A stretch of 9,418 bases of DNA from Rhodobacteraceae bacterium UBA6273 (GTDB taxonomy: Bacteria; Pseudomonadota; Alphaproteobacteria; Rhodobacterales; Rhodobacteraceae), in contig DJUV01000076.1 in NCBI GenBank assembly GCA_002440625.1, forward strand, positions 1 to 9,418. The letters run 5' to 3'. The translations under genes were made by a program, and so were the position numbers. The notes under the pieces were generated by a model, which saw only the letters and a program-made list of their open reading frames with translations, did not search any database and was not told the origin of the DNA. Numbering within the stretch: the stretch's first letter is position 1; each line of letters begins with the position of its first letter. Positions 1-6,193 of this stretch are shown in pieces.

Positions 1-12
1 CCCCCGGACCCC

Positions 13-39
13 CGAGGTATTTTACGCAAGATGAAATTG
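13..39 (+). repeat. Left copy of a ~27-nt inverted repeat upstream of cobQ
   Basis: This segment reads CGAGGTATTTTACGCAAGATG and continues AAATTG. Its reverse complement recurs at 179-206. The 14 bases gcaagatgaaattg (26-39) match the other copy perfectly (179-192). The rest matches with one single-base insertion and two mismatches in the middle. From memory, motifs of the form GGAGTATTT-NN-CAAGATGAAA are scattered between genes in Rhodobacteraceae genomes, so this is probably a dispersed intergenic (REP-like) repeat; that is recollection, not a search result. I see no target-site duplication outside the pair. Confidence 0.7.
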
Positions 40-50
40 AAAACGGTTTC

Positions 51-58
51 TTAACCAT
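51..58 (+). promoter_or_regulatory. TTAACCAT, possible CtrA half-site
   Basis: The 8-mer TTAACCAT matches the half-site described for the alphaproteobacterial cell-cycle regulator CtrA. It overlaps the small palindrome GGTT-tctt-AACC (45-56). It lies about 200 bp upstream of cobQ. There is no full TTAA-N7-TTAA site, and an 8-mer can occur by chance, although it stands out in DNA this GC-rich. Confidence 0.2.
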
Positions 59-117
59 GAAAGCCAATATTGGAGCCACGGTACAGGGAGAGGTCCCGTT
101 GGCCGTGCAAGGTGAAA

Positions 118-158
118 GCGCCGCGCCCTCCCCGGGGAACCGGCCGAGGGTGCGGCGC
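118..158 (+). other. Strong GC-rich RNA hairpin in the cobQ leader
   Basis: Arms 118-130 (gcgccgcgccctc) and 146-158 (gagggtgcggcgc) form a 13-bp stem with one G-U wobble. The loop holds a further 4-bp CCGG/CCGG helix (132-135 with 140-143) capped by GGAA, a GNRA tetraloop. Only c131 and c144-c145 are unpaired between the two helices. A TTTT tract follows at 170-173, about 11 nt past the stem, in a pyrimidine-rich stretch. It could be an imperfect intrinsic terminator for a gene left of the window, an attenuator in the cobQ leader, or part of a small structured RNA. The pairing is read from the sequence; the function is unknown. Confidence 0.5.
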
Positions 159-178
159 CGCCCTTCCACTTTTCTCTG

Positions 179-206
179 CAATTTCATCTTGCCGGCAAAT
201 ACCTCC
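179..206 (-). repeat. Right copy of the ~27-nt inverted repeat
   Basis: On the minus strand this reads GGAGGTATTTGCCGGCAAGA and continues TGAAATTG, matching the copy at 13-39 in opposite orientation. It is followed on the plus strand by a short palindrome (CCTCCG-c-CGGAGG, 202-214) that overlaps its outer end. Paired as RNA, the two copies could close a long-range stem around 40-178 and so enclose the hairpin at 118-158. They could equally be two independent insertions of a dispersed repeat. Confidence 0.7.
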
Positions 207-256
207 GCCGGAGGCTTCCGCAGCCAACAGCAGCGCGCGGCTGAGAGGCTGGCGCA

Positions 257-1702
257 ATGACGGCGCTGATGATCCAGGGGACCGGCTCCAACGTTGGCAA
301 GTCGCTTCTGGTCGCGGGGCTATGCCGGGCGGCTCGGCGGCGTGGGCTTTCGGTGGCGCCGTTCAAGCCGCAGAACATGTCGAACAATGCCGCCGTGACC
401 GCCGACGGCGGCGAGATCGGGCGGGCGCAGGCCCTGCAGGCGCTCGCCTGCGGGATCGAGCCGCATACCGACATGAACCCGGTGCTCCTGAAGCCCGAGA
501 GCGAGACCGGGGCGCAGGTCGTGGTGCAGGGTCGGCGGGTCGCGACCGTGCGGGCGCGGGACTATGCGGCGCTGAAACCGCAACTCATGGCCTCGGTGCT
601 GGAGAGTTTCCGGCGGCTGAAGGCGGCGCATGACCTTGTCATCGTCGAGGGGGCGGGAAGTCCGGCGGAGGTCAATCTCAGGGCCGGCGACATTGCAAAC
701 ATGGGGTTCGCGCGGGCGGCGGATGTGCCTGTCGTCCTCGCCGGCGATATCGACCGGGGCGGGGTCATCGCCCAGATCGTCGGCACCAAAGCGGTCCTTG
801 ATCCTGCCGATGCGGCGATGATCGGCGGCTTTATCGTCAACCGGTTTCGCGGCGATCCTGCACTTTTTGACGAGGGCTACCGCCTGATCGCAGAGAAGAC
901 CGGCTGGCGCGGCTTTGGCCTCCTGCCGTGGTTTCCCGGCGCCGGGCTACTTCCGGCGGAGGATGCGCTTGACCTTGGGCGGGGCGGGGGCGGGGGCGGG
1001 GCGCTGAAGGTCGCCTGCCTTGCCCTGTCGCGGATCGCCAATTTCGACGATCTCGACCCCCTGAAGGCCGAGCCCTCCGTCAGCCTGACCATGGTGCGGG
1101 CGGGGGAGGCGATCCAGGGCGATACTGACCTCGTGATCCTGCCGGGCACGAAGTCCACCGTTGGCGATCTTGCGTTCCTGCGCGCCCAAGGCTGGGACAT
1201 CGACCTTGCCGCGCATCTGAGGCGCGGCGGCCATGTTCTAGGCATCTGCGGCGGCTACCAGATGCTCGGGCGGACCATCTCCGACCCCGAGGGCATCGAG
1301 GGCGCGCCGGGTGAGACAGCGGCGCTGGGGCTTCTCGACCTTACCACCGTCATGACGCCGGACAAGCGGCTGACACGCACCCGTGCGATCCATGCCGCCA
1401 GTGGGGCCGCGATGGAGGGCTACGAGATCCATATCGGCCATACCGACGGCCCGGCCCGCGCCCGGCCCTTTGCCTTCGTCGATGGCGCCCCGGAAGGTGC
1501 GGTTTCCGCCGATCGCCGGATCATGGGCAGCTATCTGCACGGCATGTTCTCGGGCGATGATTTCCGCCGCGCCTTCCTTGCCGGGTTCGGTCAGTCCTCG
1601 GCAAGCGGATACGGCGCCGGGGTCGAGGCGGTGCTCGATGCGCTGGCGGACCATATGGAGGCGCATCTCGACGTGGACGGGTTGCTGGCGCTGGCCCGCT
1701 GA
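257..1702 (+). CDS. cobQ: Cobyric acid synthase (glutamine-hydrolysing)
   Basis: Amidates four carboxyl side chains of adenosylcobyrinic acid a,c-diamide to give adenosylcobyric acid, using glutamine and ATP in the cytoplasm. The protein is 481 aa, normal for CobQ/CbiP. The N-terminal ATPase domain (about 1-240) is dethiobiotin-synthetase-like, with a P-loop GTGSNVGKS (8-16), QNMSNNA (39-45), EGAGSPAE (131-138) and GDIDRGG (163-169). The C-terminal class I glutamine amidotransferase domain (about 250-445) carries LPGTKST, the nucleophile Cys331 in [11 protein letters not shown], and His428 in SYLHGMF. The ATG has a GAGAGG Shine-Dalgarno at 243-248, eight bases upstream. The interdomain linker contains six glycines (243-248) encoded by a run of G-tracts. 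The gene converges on bluB with three bases between the stop codons. The family call is clear; the equivalent gene is cbiP in anaerobic-pathway nomenclature. Confidence 0.97.
   Translation: MTALMIQGTGSNVGKSLLVAGLCRAARRRGLSVAPFKPQNMSNNAAVTADGGEIGRAQALQALACGIEPHTDMNPVLLKPESETGAQVVVQGRRVATVRARDYAALKPQLMASVLESFRRLKAAHDLVIVEGAGSPAEVNLRAGDIANMGFARAADVPVVLAGDIDRGGVIAQIVGTKAVLDPADAAMIGGFIVNRFRGDPALFDEGYRLIAEKTGWRGFGLLPWFPGAGLLPAEDALDLGRGGGGGGALKVACLALSRIANFDDLDPLKAEPSVSLTMVRAGEAIQGDTDLVILPGTKSTVGDLAFLRAQGWDIDLAAHLRRGGHVLGICGGYQMLGRTISDPEGIEGAPGETAALGLLDLTTVMTPDKRLTRTRAIHAASGAAMEGYEIHIGHTDGPARARPFAFVDGAPEGAVSADRRIMGSYLHGMFSGDDFRRAFLAGFGQSSASGYGAGVEAVLDALADHMEAHLDVDGLLALAR
977..1001 (+). other. Potential G-quadruplex / G-tract run inside cobQ
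   Basis: Five G-tracts of 3, 4, 5, 5 and 4 bases are each separated by a single C (GGG-C-GGGG-C-GGGGG-C-GGGGG-C-GGGG). Four tracts with one-base loops fit the classic intramolecular G-quadruplex pattern. The tract lies on the coding strand, so it would also be in the mRNA, and encodes the Gly-rich linker between the two CobQ domains. The internal unit GGGGGC is six bases, so repeat-unit slippage would add or remove Gly-Gly without a frameshift. Folding is inferred, not shown. Confidence 0.5.
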
Positions 1703-1705
1703 GGT

Positions 1706-2329
1706 CTAGCGCCGTTCCCAGCGCGTGGGCTGGTTTTCCTGCCAGTGGGCGCGGTGCAGAAGCGGTGTGTCGTCGGTGAAGGCGGGCCAGCCGAGGCAGA
1801 GATAGGCCGAGAAGCGCCAGCTGGGCGGGATGGCGAAAAGCGCCTCCACCGCCTTCGGATCAAGGATCGAGACCATGCCGAGGCCGAGGTTTTCGGCCCG
1901 GGCAGCAAGCCAGAGCGTGTGGATCGCCATGGCTGTCGATTGCATCAGCGTCTCCGGCAAGGTGCGGCGACCAAGGCCGCGCCCGGCGTCTGGCTCGGTC
2001 TCGGTGAAGACGGCGAGATGGACGGGGGCGGCATCAAGACCGGCGAGCTTCAGGCGCAGATATTCGGCGCGATCGGCGTCATCATAGGCGCTGGCGGCAT
2101 CGCGGTTCGCCTCTTCGAAATTCGCACGGATGGCGGCACGGAGAGCGGGGTCCTCGACACGGATCACCCGCCAGGGCCGGGCATTGCCGACCGAAGGCGC
2201 GAAGGCCATGGCGGCTGTGAGTCGGTCGATGAGGACTTCCGGCACCGGGTCGGTGAGGAAATGCCGTACGTCGCGGCGCCAGGTCAGGATACGCTCCAGG
2301 CAGGCGGCATCTTCAGTTTCGAACTTCAT
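1706..2329 (-). CDS. bluB: 5,6-dimethylbenzimidazole synthase BluB
   Basis: An oxygen-dependent flavin-destructase of the nitroreductase fold. It cannibalises reduced FMN to make 5,6-dimethylbenzimidazole (DMB), the lower ligand of B12. Length is 207 aa from the chosen ATG, slightly shorter than typical (~220-230). Recognisable family motifs are RRDVRHF (18-24), APSVGNARPWR (44-54), a central LMQSTAMAIHTLWLAAR helix (128-144) and LGLGMVSILDP (148-158). The start at 2329 overlaps the upstream cobD stop as ATGA and has AGAGG (2340-2344) ten bases upstream. A longer in-frame start at 2407 would run into cobD and add a non-conserved extension. It is the last gene of the minus-strand operon, and the need for O2 fits an aerobic pathway. 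DMB made here is the substrate of CobT, encoded divergently. Confidence 0.95.
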   Translation of the reverse strand: MKFETEDAACLERILTWRRDVRHFLTDPVPEVLIDRLTAAMAFAPSVGNARPWRVIRVEDPALRAAIRANFEEANRDAASAYDDADRAEYLRLKLAGLDAAPVHLAVFTETEPDAGRGLGRRTLPETLMQSTAMAIHTLWLAARAENLGLGMVSILDPKAVEALFAIPPSWRFSAYLCLGWPAFTDDTPLLHRAHWQENQPTRWERR

Positions 2330-3291
2330 CGGGAAAGCGCCTCTTCGAGCCGGGACCACTCCGCCGCGCTGCCCGGCAGGCCAAGGCGGAGCCAGCCTTG
2401 CGACCATGGGAACCGGCGAGTCCAGATGCCTTCCCCGGCCAGCCGATCCTGTGCCGCCCCGGCATCGCCGGTCTGGTAGAGGCGGAAGAGCGGGGTGCCG
2501 CCGACGAAGCTCCAGCCTGCGCCGGTAGCGAGGGCATCGAGGTGCGAGGTTTCGGCGTGAAGGCGCGCCGTGGTCTCCCGCGCCCAGTCGCGGTCGGCGA
2601 GGGCCGCGCGCCCCACGGCGATGGCCGCGCCAGAGACGGGCCAGGGGCCGGACATGTCGGCGAGGCGGGCAATCTCGGTCTCATTGCCGATGACGAAGCC
2701 GAGCCTCAGCCCGGCGAGGCCGTAGAACTTGCCGAAGGAGCGCAGGAGAAAGACGCCCGGCTGCCCGGCTTTCGCGGCAAGCGACAGGTCCGGCAGCGGA
2801 TCGGCGAAGCTTTCGTCGACAACGAGGCGCCCGACCTTTGGTGCCAGGTCGAGCAGCGCTTTGGGGCTGTAGCTCTGGCCACCGGGGTTGTTGGGGTTCA
2901 CCACCACGGCCAGGTCGGCGCCGACAAGGTAATCGAGCGCCGGCACTTCCTCAACGCTCCATCCCGCCGACCGCAGGGCGGCGGCATGTTCGTTGTAGGT
3001 TGGCGACAGGACCCGCGCTTTGCCGGGCGGGCCGAGACGCGGGATCAACTGAATGGCCATCTGGGCACCTGCGACCGGGGCGATGGCGGCCTTGGTGCCG
3101 TAGCATTCGGCGGCGGCGGCGATCAGCGCTTGCATGTCGCTGCGGGTCGGCAGTGCGGTCCAGGCGTGGGGTGGAAGCGTCGGGACCGGATAGGGCTGGC
3201 GGTTGATGCCGGTCGAAAGGTCGATCCAGTCCGCTGCGGGCCGGCCGAAGCGGGTGATGGCCTGATCGAGATTGCCGCCGTGGTCGCGCAT
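2326..3291 (-). CDS. cobD: Threonine-phosphate decarboxylase (CobD; called CobC/BluC in Pseudomonas/Rhodobacter)
   Basis: A PLP-dependent fold-type I (class I/II aminotransferase family) enzyme. It decarboxylates L-threonine O-3-phosphate to (R)-1-aminopropan-2-yl phosphate, the linker between corrin and nucleotide. Length is 321 aa. Visible features are HGGNLDQA near the N-terminus (4-11) and DLSTGINR (24-31), typical of the family. NPNNPGG follows at 132-138, then Asp159 in VVDESF (PLP ring nitrogen), the Schiff-base Lys188 in RSFGKFYGLAGLRLGF, and a C-terminal WLRLGLPG (300-307) that would hold the carboxylate-binding Arg. The ATG at 3291 is chosen because it precedes HGGN and has AGGGGCAGG directly upstream. 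That site overlaps the cbiB stop, leaving an 8-base gap. An in-frame start at 3426 is rejected because it lies inside cbiB. Its substrate is the product of the bluE kinase two genes upstream. Naming differs between organisms. Confidence 0.93.
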   Translation of the reverse strand: MRDHGGNLDQAITRFGRPAADWIDLSTGINRQPYPVPTLPPHAWTALPTRSDMQALIAAAAECYGTKAAIAPVAGAQMAIQLIPRLGPPGKARVLSPTYNEHAAALRSAGWSVEEVPALDYLVGADLAVVVNPNNPGGQSYSPKALLDLAPKVGRLVVDESFADPLPDLSLAAKAGQPGVFLLRSFGKFYGLAGLRLGFVIGNETEIARLADMSGPWPVSGAAIAVGRAALADRDWARETTARLHAETSHLDALATGAGWSFVGGTPLFRLYQTGDAGAAQDRLAGEGIWTRRFPWSQGWLRLGLPGSAAEWSRLEEALSR

Positions 3292-3299
3292 CCTGCCCC

Positions 3300-4250
3300 T
3301 CAGATCAATGCGGTGGCGGCGAGAAGGGCAAGGACCGCCGCCAGCGCCAGCATGGATTTGCGGTAAAGCCTCAGCCCCTGATGCAGCGCCTCCGGCCCCG
3401 GATCGGGTGCTCCGCCGTTGATCCACGGCTCATCGGCGACGCGGTCATGGTAGACGCGCGGGCCGGAGAGCCGGACGCCGAGGCTCGCGGCCATCGCCGC
3501 CTCCGGCCAGCCGGCGTTGGGCGAGCGGTGGTTCCCGGCGTCGCGCCGCATCACCGCGAAGGCGGTAGCGAAGCGGCCCGAGACGGCGGCGAAGAGCAGG
3601 CCGGTCAGGCGCGCGGGGATGAGGTTGGCGATGTCGTCGATCCGCGCCGACGCCCAGCCGAAGGCCTCGTGCCGGGGGGTGCGGTGGCCGATCATTGAAT
3701 CGAGTGTGTTGATCGCCTTGTAGCCGACGATCCCCGGCAGGCCGAAGATGGCACCCCAGAAAAGCGGCGCCACCACGCCGTCAGAGGTGTTTTCGGCGAG
3801 GCTTTCCAGTGCGGCACGGGCGATGCCGGCCTCGTCCAGCTGGTTCGGGTCACGCCCGACGATCATCGAGACGGCAGCGCGGGCGGCGGCAATGTCCCCC
3901 GCCGCGAGGGGGCGGGCGACGGCGGCGACGTGGTTGTAGAGCGACCGGCTGGCGATGAAGGGCCAGGCTAGGATGCCGGCGATCACCACGCCCACCCAGC
4001 TGTCCGGCAGAAGCCAGGTGATGATGACGGCAAGTTCGGCACAGAAGGCGATGACGGCGAGCGCGGCGATGACCCCCGCCGTCCGGCGCGGCCCCATGTC
4101 GGCATCCTCGACATTCATCCAGTCGTCGAGGAGGTCGATGACCTTGCCGATCCAGGTCACCGGATGGCCGATCGCGCGGAAAAGCGGCCTCGGCCAGCCG
4201 ATGAGGGCTTCGGTCAGAAGGCCGATGAGCATGATCGCAGCGCCGGTCAT
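3300..4250 (-). CDS. cbiB: Adenosylcobinamide-phosphate synthase (CbiB; called CobD/BluD in Pseudomonas/Rhodobacter)
   Basis: An integral inner-membrane enzyme that attaches aminopropanol phosphate to the f-side chain of adenosylcobyric acid. Length is 316 aa, as usual for the family. Hydrophobic segments are seen near 5-17, 57-80, 86-101, 162-178, 213-230 and 299-316. Conserved blocks include GHPVTWIG (28-35), AVSMIVGRD (126-134), ESLAENTSDGVVAPLFW (149-165), YKAINTLDSMIGHR (177-190), DDIANLIPARL (205-215) and SPNAGWPEAAMAASLGV (243-259). The start at 4250 overlaps the bluE stop as ATGA, with a GGAGG site (4257-4261) six bases upstream, so the first methionine is preferred over Met7. It sits between bluE and cobD, which together supply its aminopropanol-phosphate substrate. 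CobS, encoded on the other strand, is also a membrane protein, consistent with membrane-associated late assembly. Confidence 0.95.
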   Translation of the reverse strand: MTGAAIMLIGLLTEALIGWPRPLFRAIGHPVTWIGKVIDLLDDWMNVEDADMGPRRTAGVIAALAVIAFCAELAVIITWLLPDSWVGVVIAGILAWPFIASRSLYNHVAAVARPLAAGDIAAARAAVSMIVGRDPNQLDEAGIARAALESLAENTSDGVVAPLFWGAIFGLPGIVGYKAINTLDSMIGHRTPRHEAFGWASARIDDIANLIPARLTGLLFAAVSGRFATAFAVMRRDAGNHRSPNAGWPEAAMAASLGVRLSGPRVYHDRVADEPWINGGAPDPGPEALHQGLRLYRKSMLALAAVLALLAATALI

Positions 4251-5062
4251 GGCCTTCCTCCCGTCCTGAACTCAATGACCCGGCGGCAGCCCGCCTCACG
4301 CATCAGCGCCGCAGCATGGCGCGGCACCGTTCCCGGAGCGAATAGCAGGGCGCGTGCCGATCCGGTATGGGCAATTGCATGGCCAAGGGCGCCGGTTGCC
4401 GTCTCGATCTTGTCGAAGGGCAGGGTAGCGCCGCCGCGCAGCGCCAGTGTCCGGTCGGCGGAAGTTGCGGCAAGCCGGGCAAGGGCGGCACGGTCCCCGG
4501 CGCGGGCGGCAGCTTTCCACGACGCGATCAGGTCGGAGATGTCGGGAAAGCGGCTGTCGGCGGCGCGGGTCCGCTCGGGCGGGCCGGCGAAGCCGCCGAG
4601 GACGTCGAAGGCGGGCAGGGGCGGCATGGCCATCACGGCGCGGCCTTCGCGCGAGGCCCAGAGGAGACGCTCAGGGGCCGCGAACATCAGGGGATCGCTG
4701 GCCCCCTCGGTGGCGATGGCCGCTGCGGCGAGGTCAGCGGCGGAACCGTCATGGCCCATTGCGCGGGCAAGCGCCACCAGCGCGGCGGTCGAGGCACCCG
4801 CGCCGCCGCCGACCGGCATCGTGGCGCGCAGTGTGACCCGGCCCCGCGCGGGCAGGCCGAGCCGCGTCAGGAAGCGGCGGGCATGGTCCGGTGCGAGCAG
4901 CCTTTGGCCGCCACCGTGGATCGCAAGGCCGGGGGTCGGGCTGACTTGCGCTTCGACCCGGACGGCGGGGCAGGGCAGGGTGACAAGGACGACCGGCCCA
5001 TCTGGCCCGAGGCGGCCTTGCAGGAACTCACCGAAGTGGCCGGTGGCGCGGGCGAAGCTCAT
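4247..5062 (-). CDS. bluE: L-threonine kinase, GHMP family (BluE, PduX functional counterpart)
   Basis: Phosphorylates free L-threonine to L-threonine O-3-phosphate with ATP, supplying CobD. The protein is 271 aa. The N-terminal ATGHFGEFLQG (6-16) resembles the PduX-type GELIQG block. The GHMP phosphate-binding loop PVGGGAGASTA is at 83-93, EGASDPLMF at 119-127, and the C-terminal GHMP motif AHTGSARALLFAP at 231-243. The ATG at 5062 is chosen because the conserved region begins at residue 6. It overlaps the phosphatase stop as ATGA and leads into cbiB by another ATGA. The Shine-Dalgarno is weak, so translational coupling is likely. An in-frame start at 5275 lies wholly inside the phosphatase gene. 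From the literature as I recall it, Rhodobacterales BluE is the L-threonine kinase of cobamide synthesis and differs in sequence from enterobacterial PduX. Family and context agree; substrate specificity is inferred. Confidence 0.87.
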   Translation of the reverse strand: MSFARATGHFGEFLQGRLGPDGPVVLVTLPCPAVRVEAQVSPTPGLAIHGGGQRLLAPDHARRFLTRLGLPARGRVTLRATMPVGGGAGASTAALVALARAMGHDGSAADLAAAAIATEGASDPLMFAAPERLLWASREGRAVMAMPPLPAFDVLGGFAGPPERTRAADSRFPDISDLIASWKAAARAGDRAALARLAATSADRTLALRGGATLPFDKIETATGALGHAIAHTGSARALLFAPGTVPRHAAALMREAGCRRVIEFRTGGRP

Positions 5063-5634
5063 GTCGGGCTGTTCACCCGGTTGACCGCGCCGATGGACCA
5101 GACCTCGCCGTGACGCCTGAACTCGCTTACCGACAAGGGCGCCACCTCGAAGCAGAGCGCGTCGGCGGCTTCGGTCAGCGCCAGCGACAGCGCGGCGCGA
5201 ATCGTTCCGGCATGGGCGACGATGGCGGACTTGCCGGGTGGCAGGGCAAGAAACGCGGGCCGGGCGCGGGCACAAAGGTCGAGGAAGCTTTCACCCTTCG
5301 GTGGCCGGTGGCTGGCAAGGGCTGCGCGCGTCATCGGGCCGAGGTCAGGGAGCCGGGCCATCGCCATCCCGTCCCAATCGCCGAAATCCTGTTCCCAGAG
5401 GGCGGCCTCGGTCGCAAAGCCGCGGCCCGGCCACAGCGCTTCGGCGGTCTGGCGGCAGCGGAGCGCCGGGCTGGCGATCACCCTGTCAACAGCACCGATG
5501 GCTCCGGCGAGCGCCGCCATGGACGCGGCATCGGACACATCCGCGCCGACATCCGTCCGCCCGCAAAGCCGCCCGCCCGCCAGCGCGGGCGCATGGCGGA
5601 TCAGGATCAGCTCTGTCGCGGGACCGGCACTCAC
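5059..5634 (-). CDS. bluF: Histidine phosphatase, alpha-ribazole-phosphate phosphatase (BluF/CobC type)
   Basis: Predicted to remove the 5'-phosphate of alpha-ribazole phosphate or of adenosylcobalamin phosphate, the last step of nucleotide-loop assembly. The protein is 191 aa. The histidine-phosphatase signature LIRHAPALAGG starts at residue 11, with the phospho-acceptor His14. Arg59 lies in ASPALRCRQTA, WEQDFGDWDG (80-89) supplies the likely acid Glu, and the second His141 is in VAHAGTIRA. I chose the GTG at 5634. It precedes the conserved TELILIRH start and has AAGAAGGA eight bases upstream. An open frame to an ATG at 5916 would place the start inside the divergent cobU gene. It is the first gene of the five-gene operon and its stop overlaps bluE. 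It matches the bluF position I recall from Rhodobacter; the Salmonella counterpart is cobC, a name also used elsewhere for the decarboxylase. Confidence 0.85.
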   Translation of the reverse strand: MSAGPATELILIRHAPALAGGRLCGRTDVGADVSDAASMAALAGAIGAVDRVIASPALRCRQTAEALWPGRGFATEAALWEQDFGDWDGMAMARLPDLGPMTRAALASHRPPKGESFLDLCARARPAFLALPPGKSAIVAHAGTIRAALSLALTEAADALCFEVAPLSVSEFRRHGEVWSIGAVNRVNSPT

Positions 5635-5685
5635 GGTCGTATTCCTTCTTCCACGCGCGGCCCGTTTCTGCTTTGAGATCGCGCC
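5635..5685. promoter_or_regulatory. 51-bp divergent intergenic region between bluF and cobU
   Basis: This is the only non-coding DNA between the minus-strand bluF-E-cbiB-cobD-bluB operon and the plus-strand cobU-T-S operon. Promoters for both must lie here or reach into the flanking coding ends. I see no clear -35/-10 pair or palindrome, and no cobalamin riboswitch could fit in 51 bp. Both operons may therefore share control, but no operator is evident. Confidence 0.5.
5643..5650 (-). promoter_or_regulatory. Shine-Dalgarno fixing the GTG start of bluF
   Basis: On the minus strand this reads AAGAAGGA, ending eight bases before the GTG at 5634. No ATG in the same frame is well placed near the conserved N-terminus, so this site decides the start. 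Confidence 0.7.
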
Positions 5686-6192
5686 ATGGGCAAGACGATA
5701 CTCATCACCGGGGGCGCCCGGTCGGGCAAAAGCGGCATCGCGGAGACGATGGCGCTGTCCATGGGCTCGCCTGCCCTCTACATCGCCACCGCCACGGCGG
5801 GGGACGGCGAGATGGCCGCGCGGATCGCCACCCATCAGGCAAGGCGCGGGGCGGAGTGGATCACCCATGCCGAGCCTCTGGACCTTGCCGGTGCGCTGAA
5901 GCGGACCGACGGGCAAGGGCCGCGCCTTGTGGACTGCCTGACGCTCTGGCTTTCCAACGTGATGTTTTCAGGGCGCGACTGGCGGGACGAGACTCAGGCG
6001 CTGATCGGCGCTCTTCATCTTCAGGCCTCGCCCGTGGTTCTGGTGACGAATGAACTCGGGAGCGGTATTGTGCCCGACAACCGGCTGTCGCGGGAATTCC
6101 GGGACGCTGCCGGTACCATCAACCAAGACGTCGCCGCGATGGCGGACGAGGTCTGGCTTGCCGTCTGCGGCCTGCCCATGAAAGTGAAATGA
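5686..6192 (+). CDS. cobU: Bifunctional adenosylcobinamide kinase / adenosylcobinamide-phosphate guanylyltransferase
   Basis: Phosphorylates adenosylcobinamide and transfers GMP from GTP to give adenosylcobinamide-GDP. The protein is 168 aa, close to the ~170-180 aa usual for the family. The Walker A loop GGARSGKS is at 9-16. The block ARIATHQARRGAEW (45-58) contains His50, the probable guanylylated histidine. DCLTLWLSN (83-91) is the Walker B-like region, and VTNELGSGIVP (120-130) with SREFRDAAGTINQDVAAMAD (135-154) completes the family pattern. The ATG at 5686 directly precedes the first beta-strand and has only a short GAG (5675-5677) as ribosome site. It is the first gene of the plus-strand cobU-T-S operon and is divergent from bluF. 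The equivalent name is cobP (or bluA in Rhodobacter, from memory). The assignment is firm. Confidence 0.96.
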   Translation: MGKTILITGGARSGKSGIAETMALSMGSPALYIATATAGDGEMAARIATHQARRGAEWITHAEPLDLAGALKRTDGQGPRLVDCLTLWLSNVMFSGRDWRDETQALIGALHLQASPVVLVTNELGSGIVPDNRLSREFRDAAGTINQDVAAMADEVWLAVCGLPMKVK

Positions 6193-6193
6193 A

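Noticed and set aside
13..206. Miniature transposable element with terminal inverted repeats
   Set aside because: The inverted ends fit, but no target-site duplication is visible on the outer flanks (C-rich on the left, gccggaggc on the right). A pair of dispersed repeats is the simpler reading; kept only as an alternative.
1..256. Cobalamin riboswitch upstream of cobQ
   Set aside because: Expected in context, but the conserved core (GGTGCAAATCC-like, CCCGCAACTGT-like and GCCACTG B12 box) cannot be found on either strand. GGTGAAAGC at 111-119 is only a superficial match.
57..260. 67-codon open frame whose TGA overlaps the cobQ ATG as ATGA
   Set aside because: There is no ribosome site before its ATG, it runs through the hairpin and the right repeat, and the peptide has no recognisable pattern. 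The overlap is probably chance, although it mimics the real junctions nearby.
2330..2407. Upstream ATG extending BluB by 26 residues
   Set aside because: It would lie within cobD and add a non-conserved segment. The ATG at 2329 gives the ATGA overlap seen at other junctions.
2398..3366. 322-codon plus-strand open frame antisense to cobD
   Set aside because: The minus strand has an intact PLP lysine motif and operon context. The plus-strand product is low-complexity with no family features.
5635..5916. ATG at 5916 as start of the phosphatase
   Set aside because: It lies inside the divergent cobU gene, and the extra 94 residues resemble no part of the family. The GTG at 5634 has a strong ribosome site.
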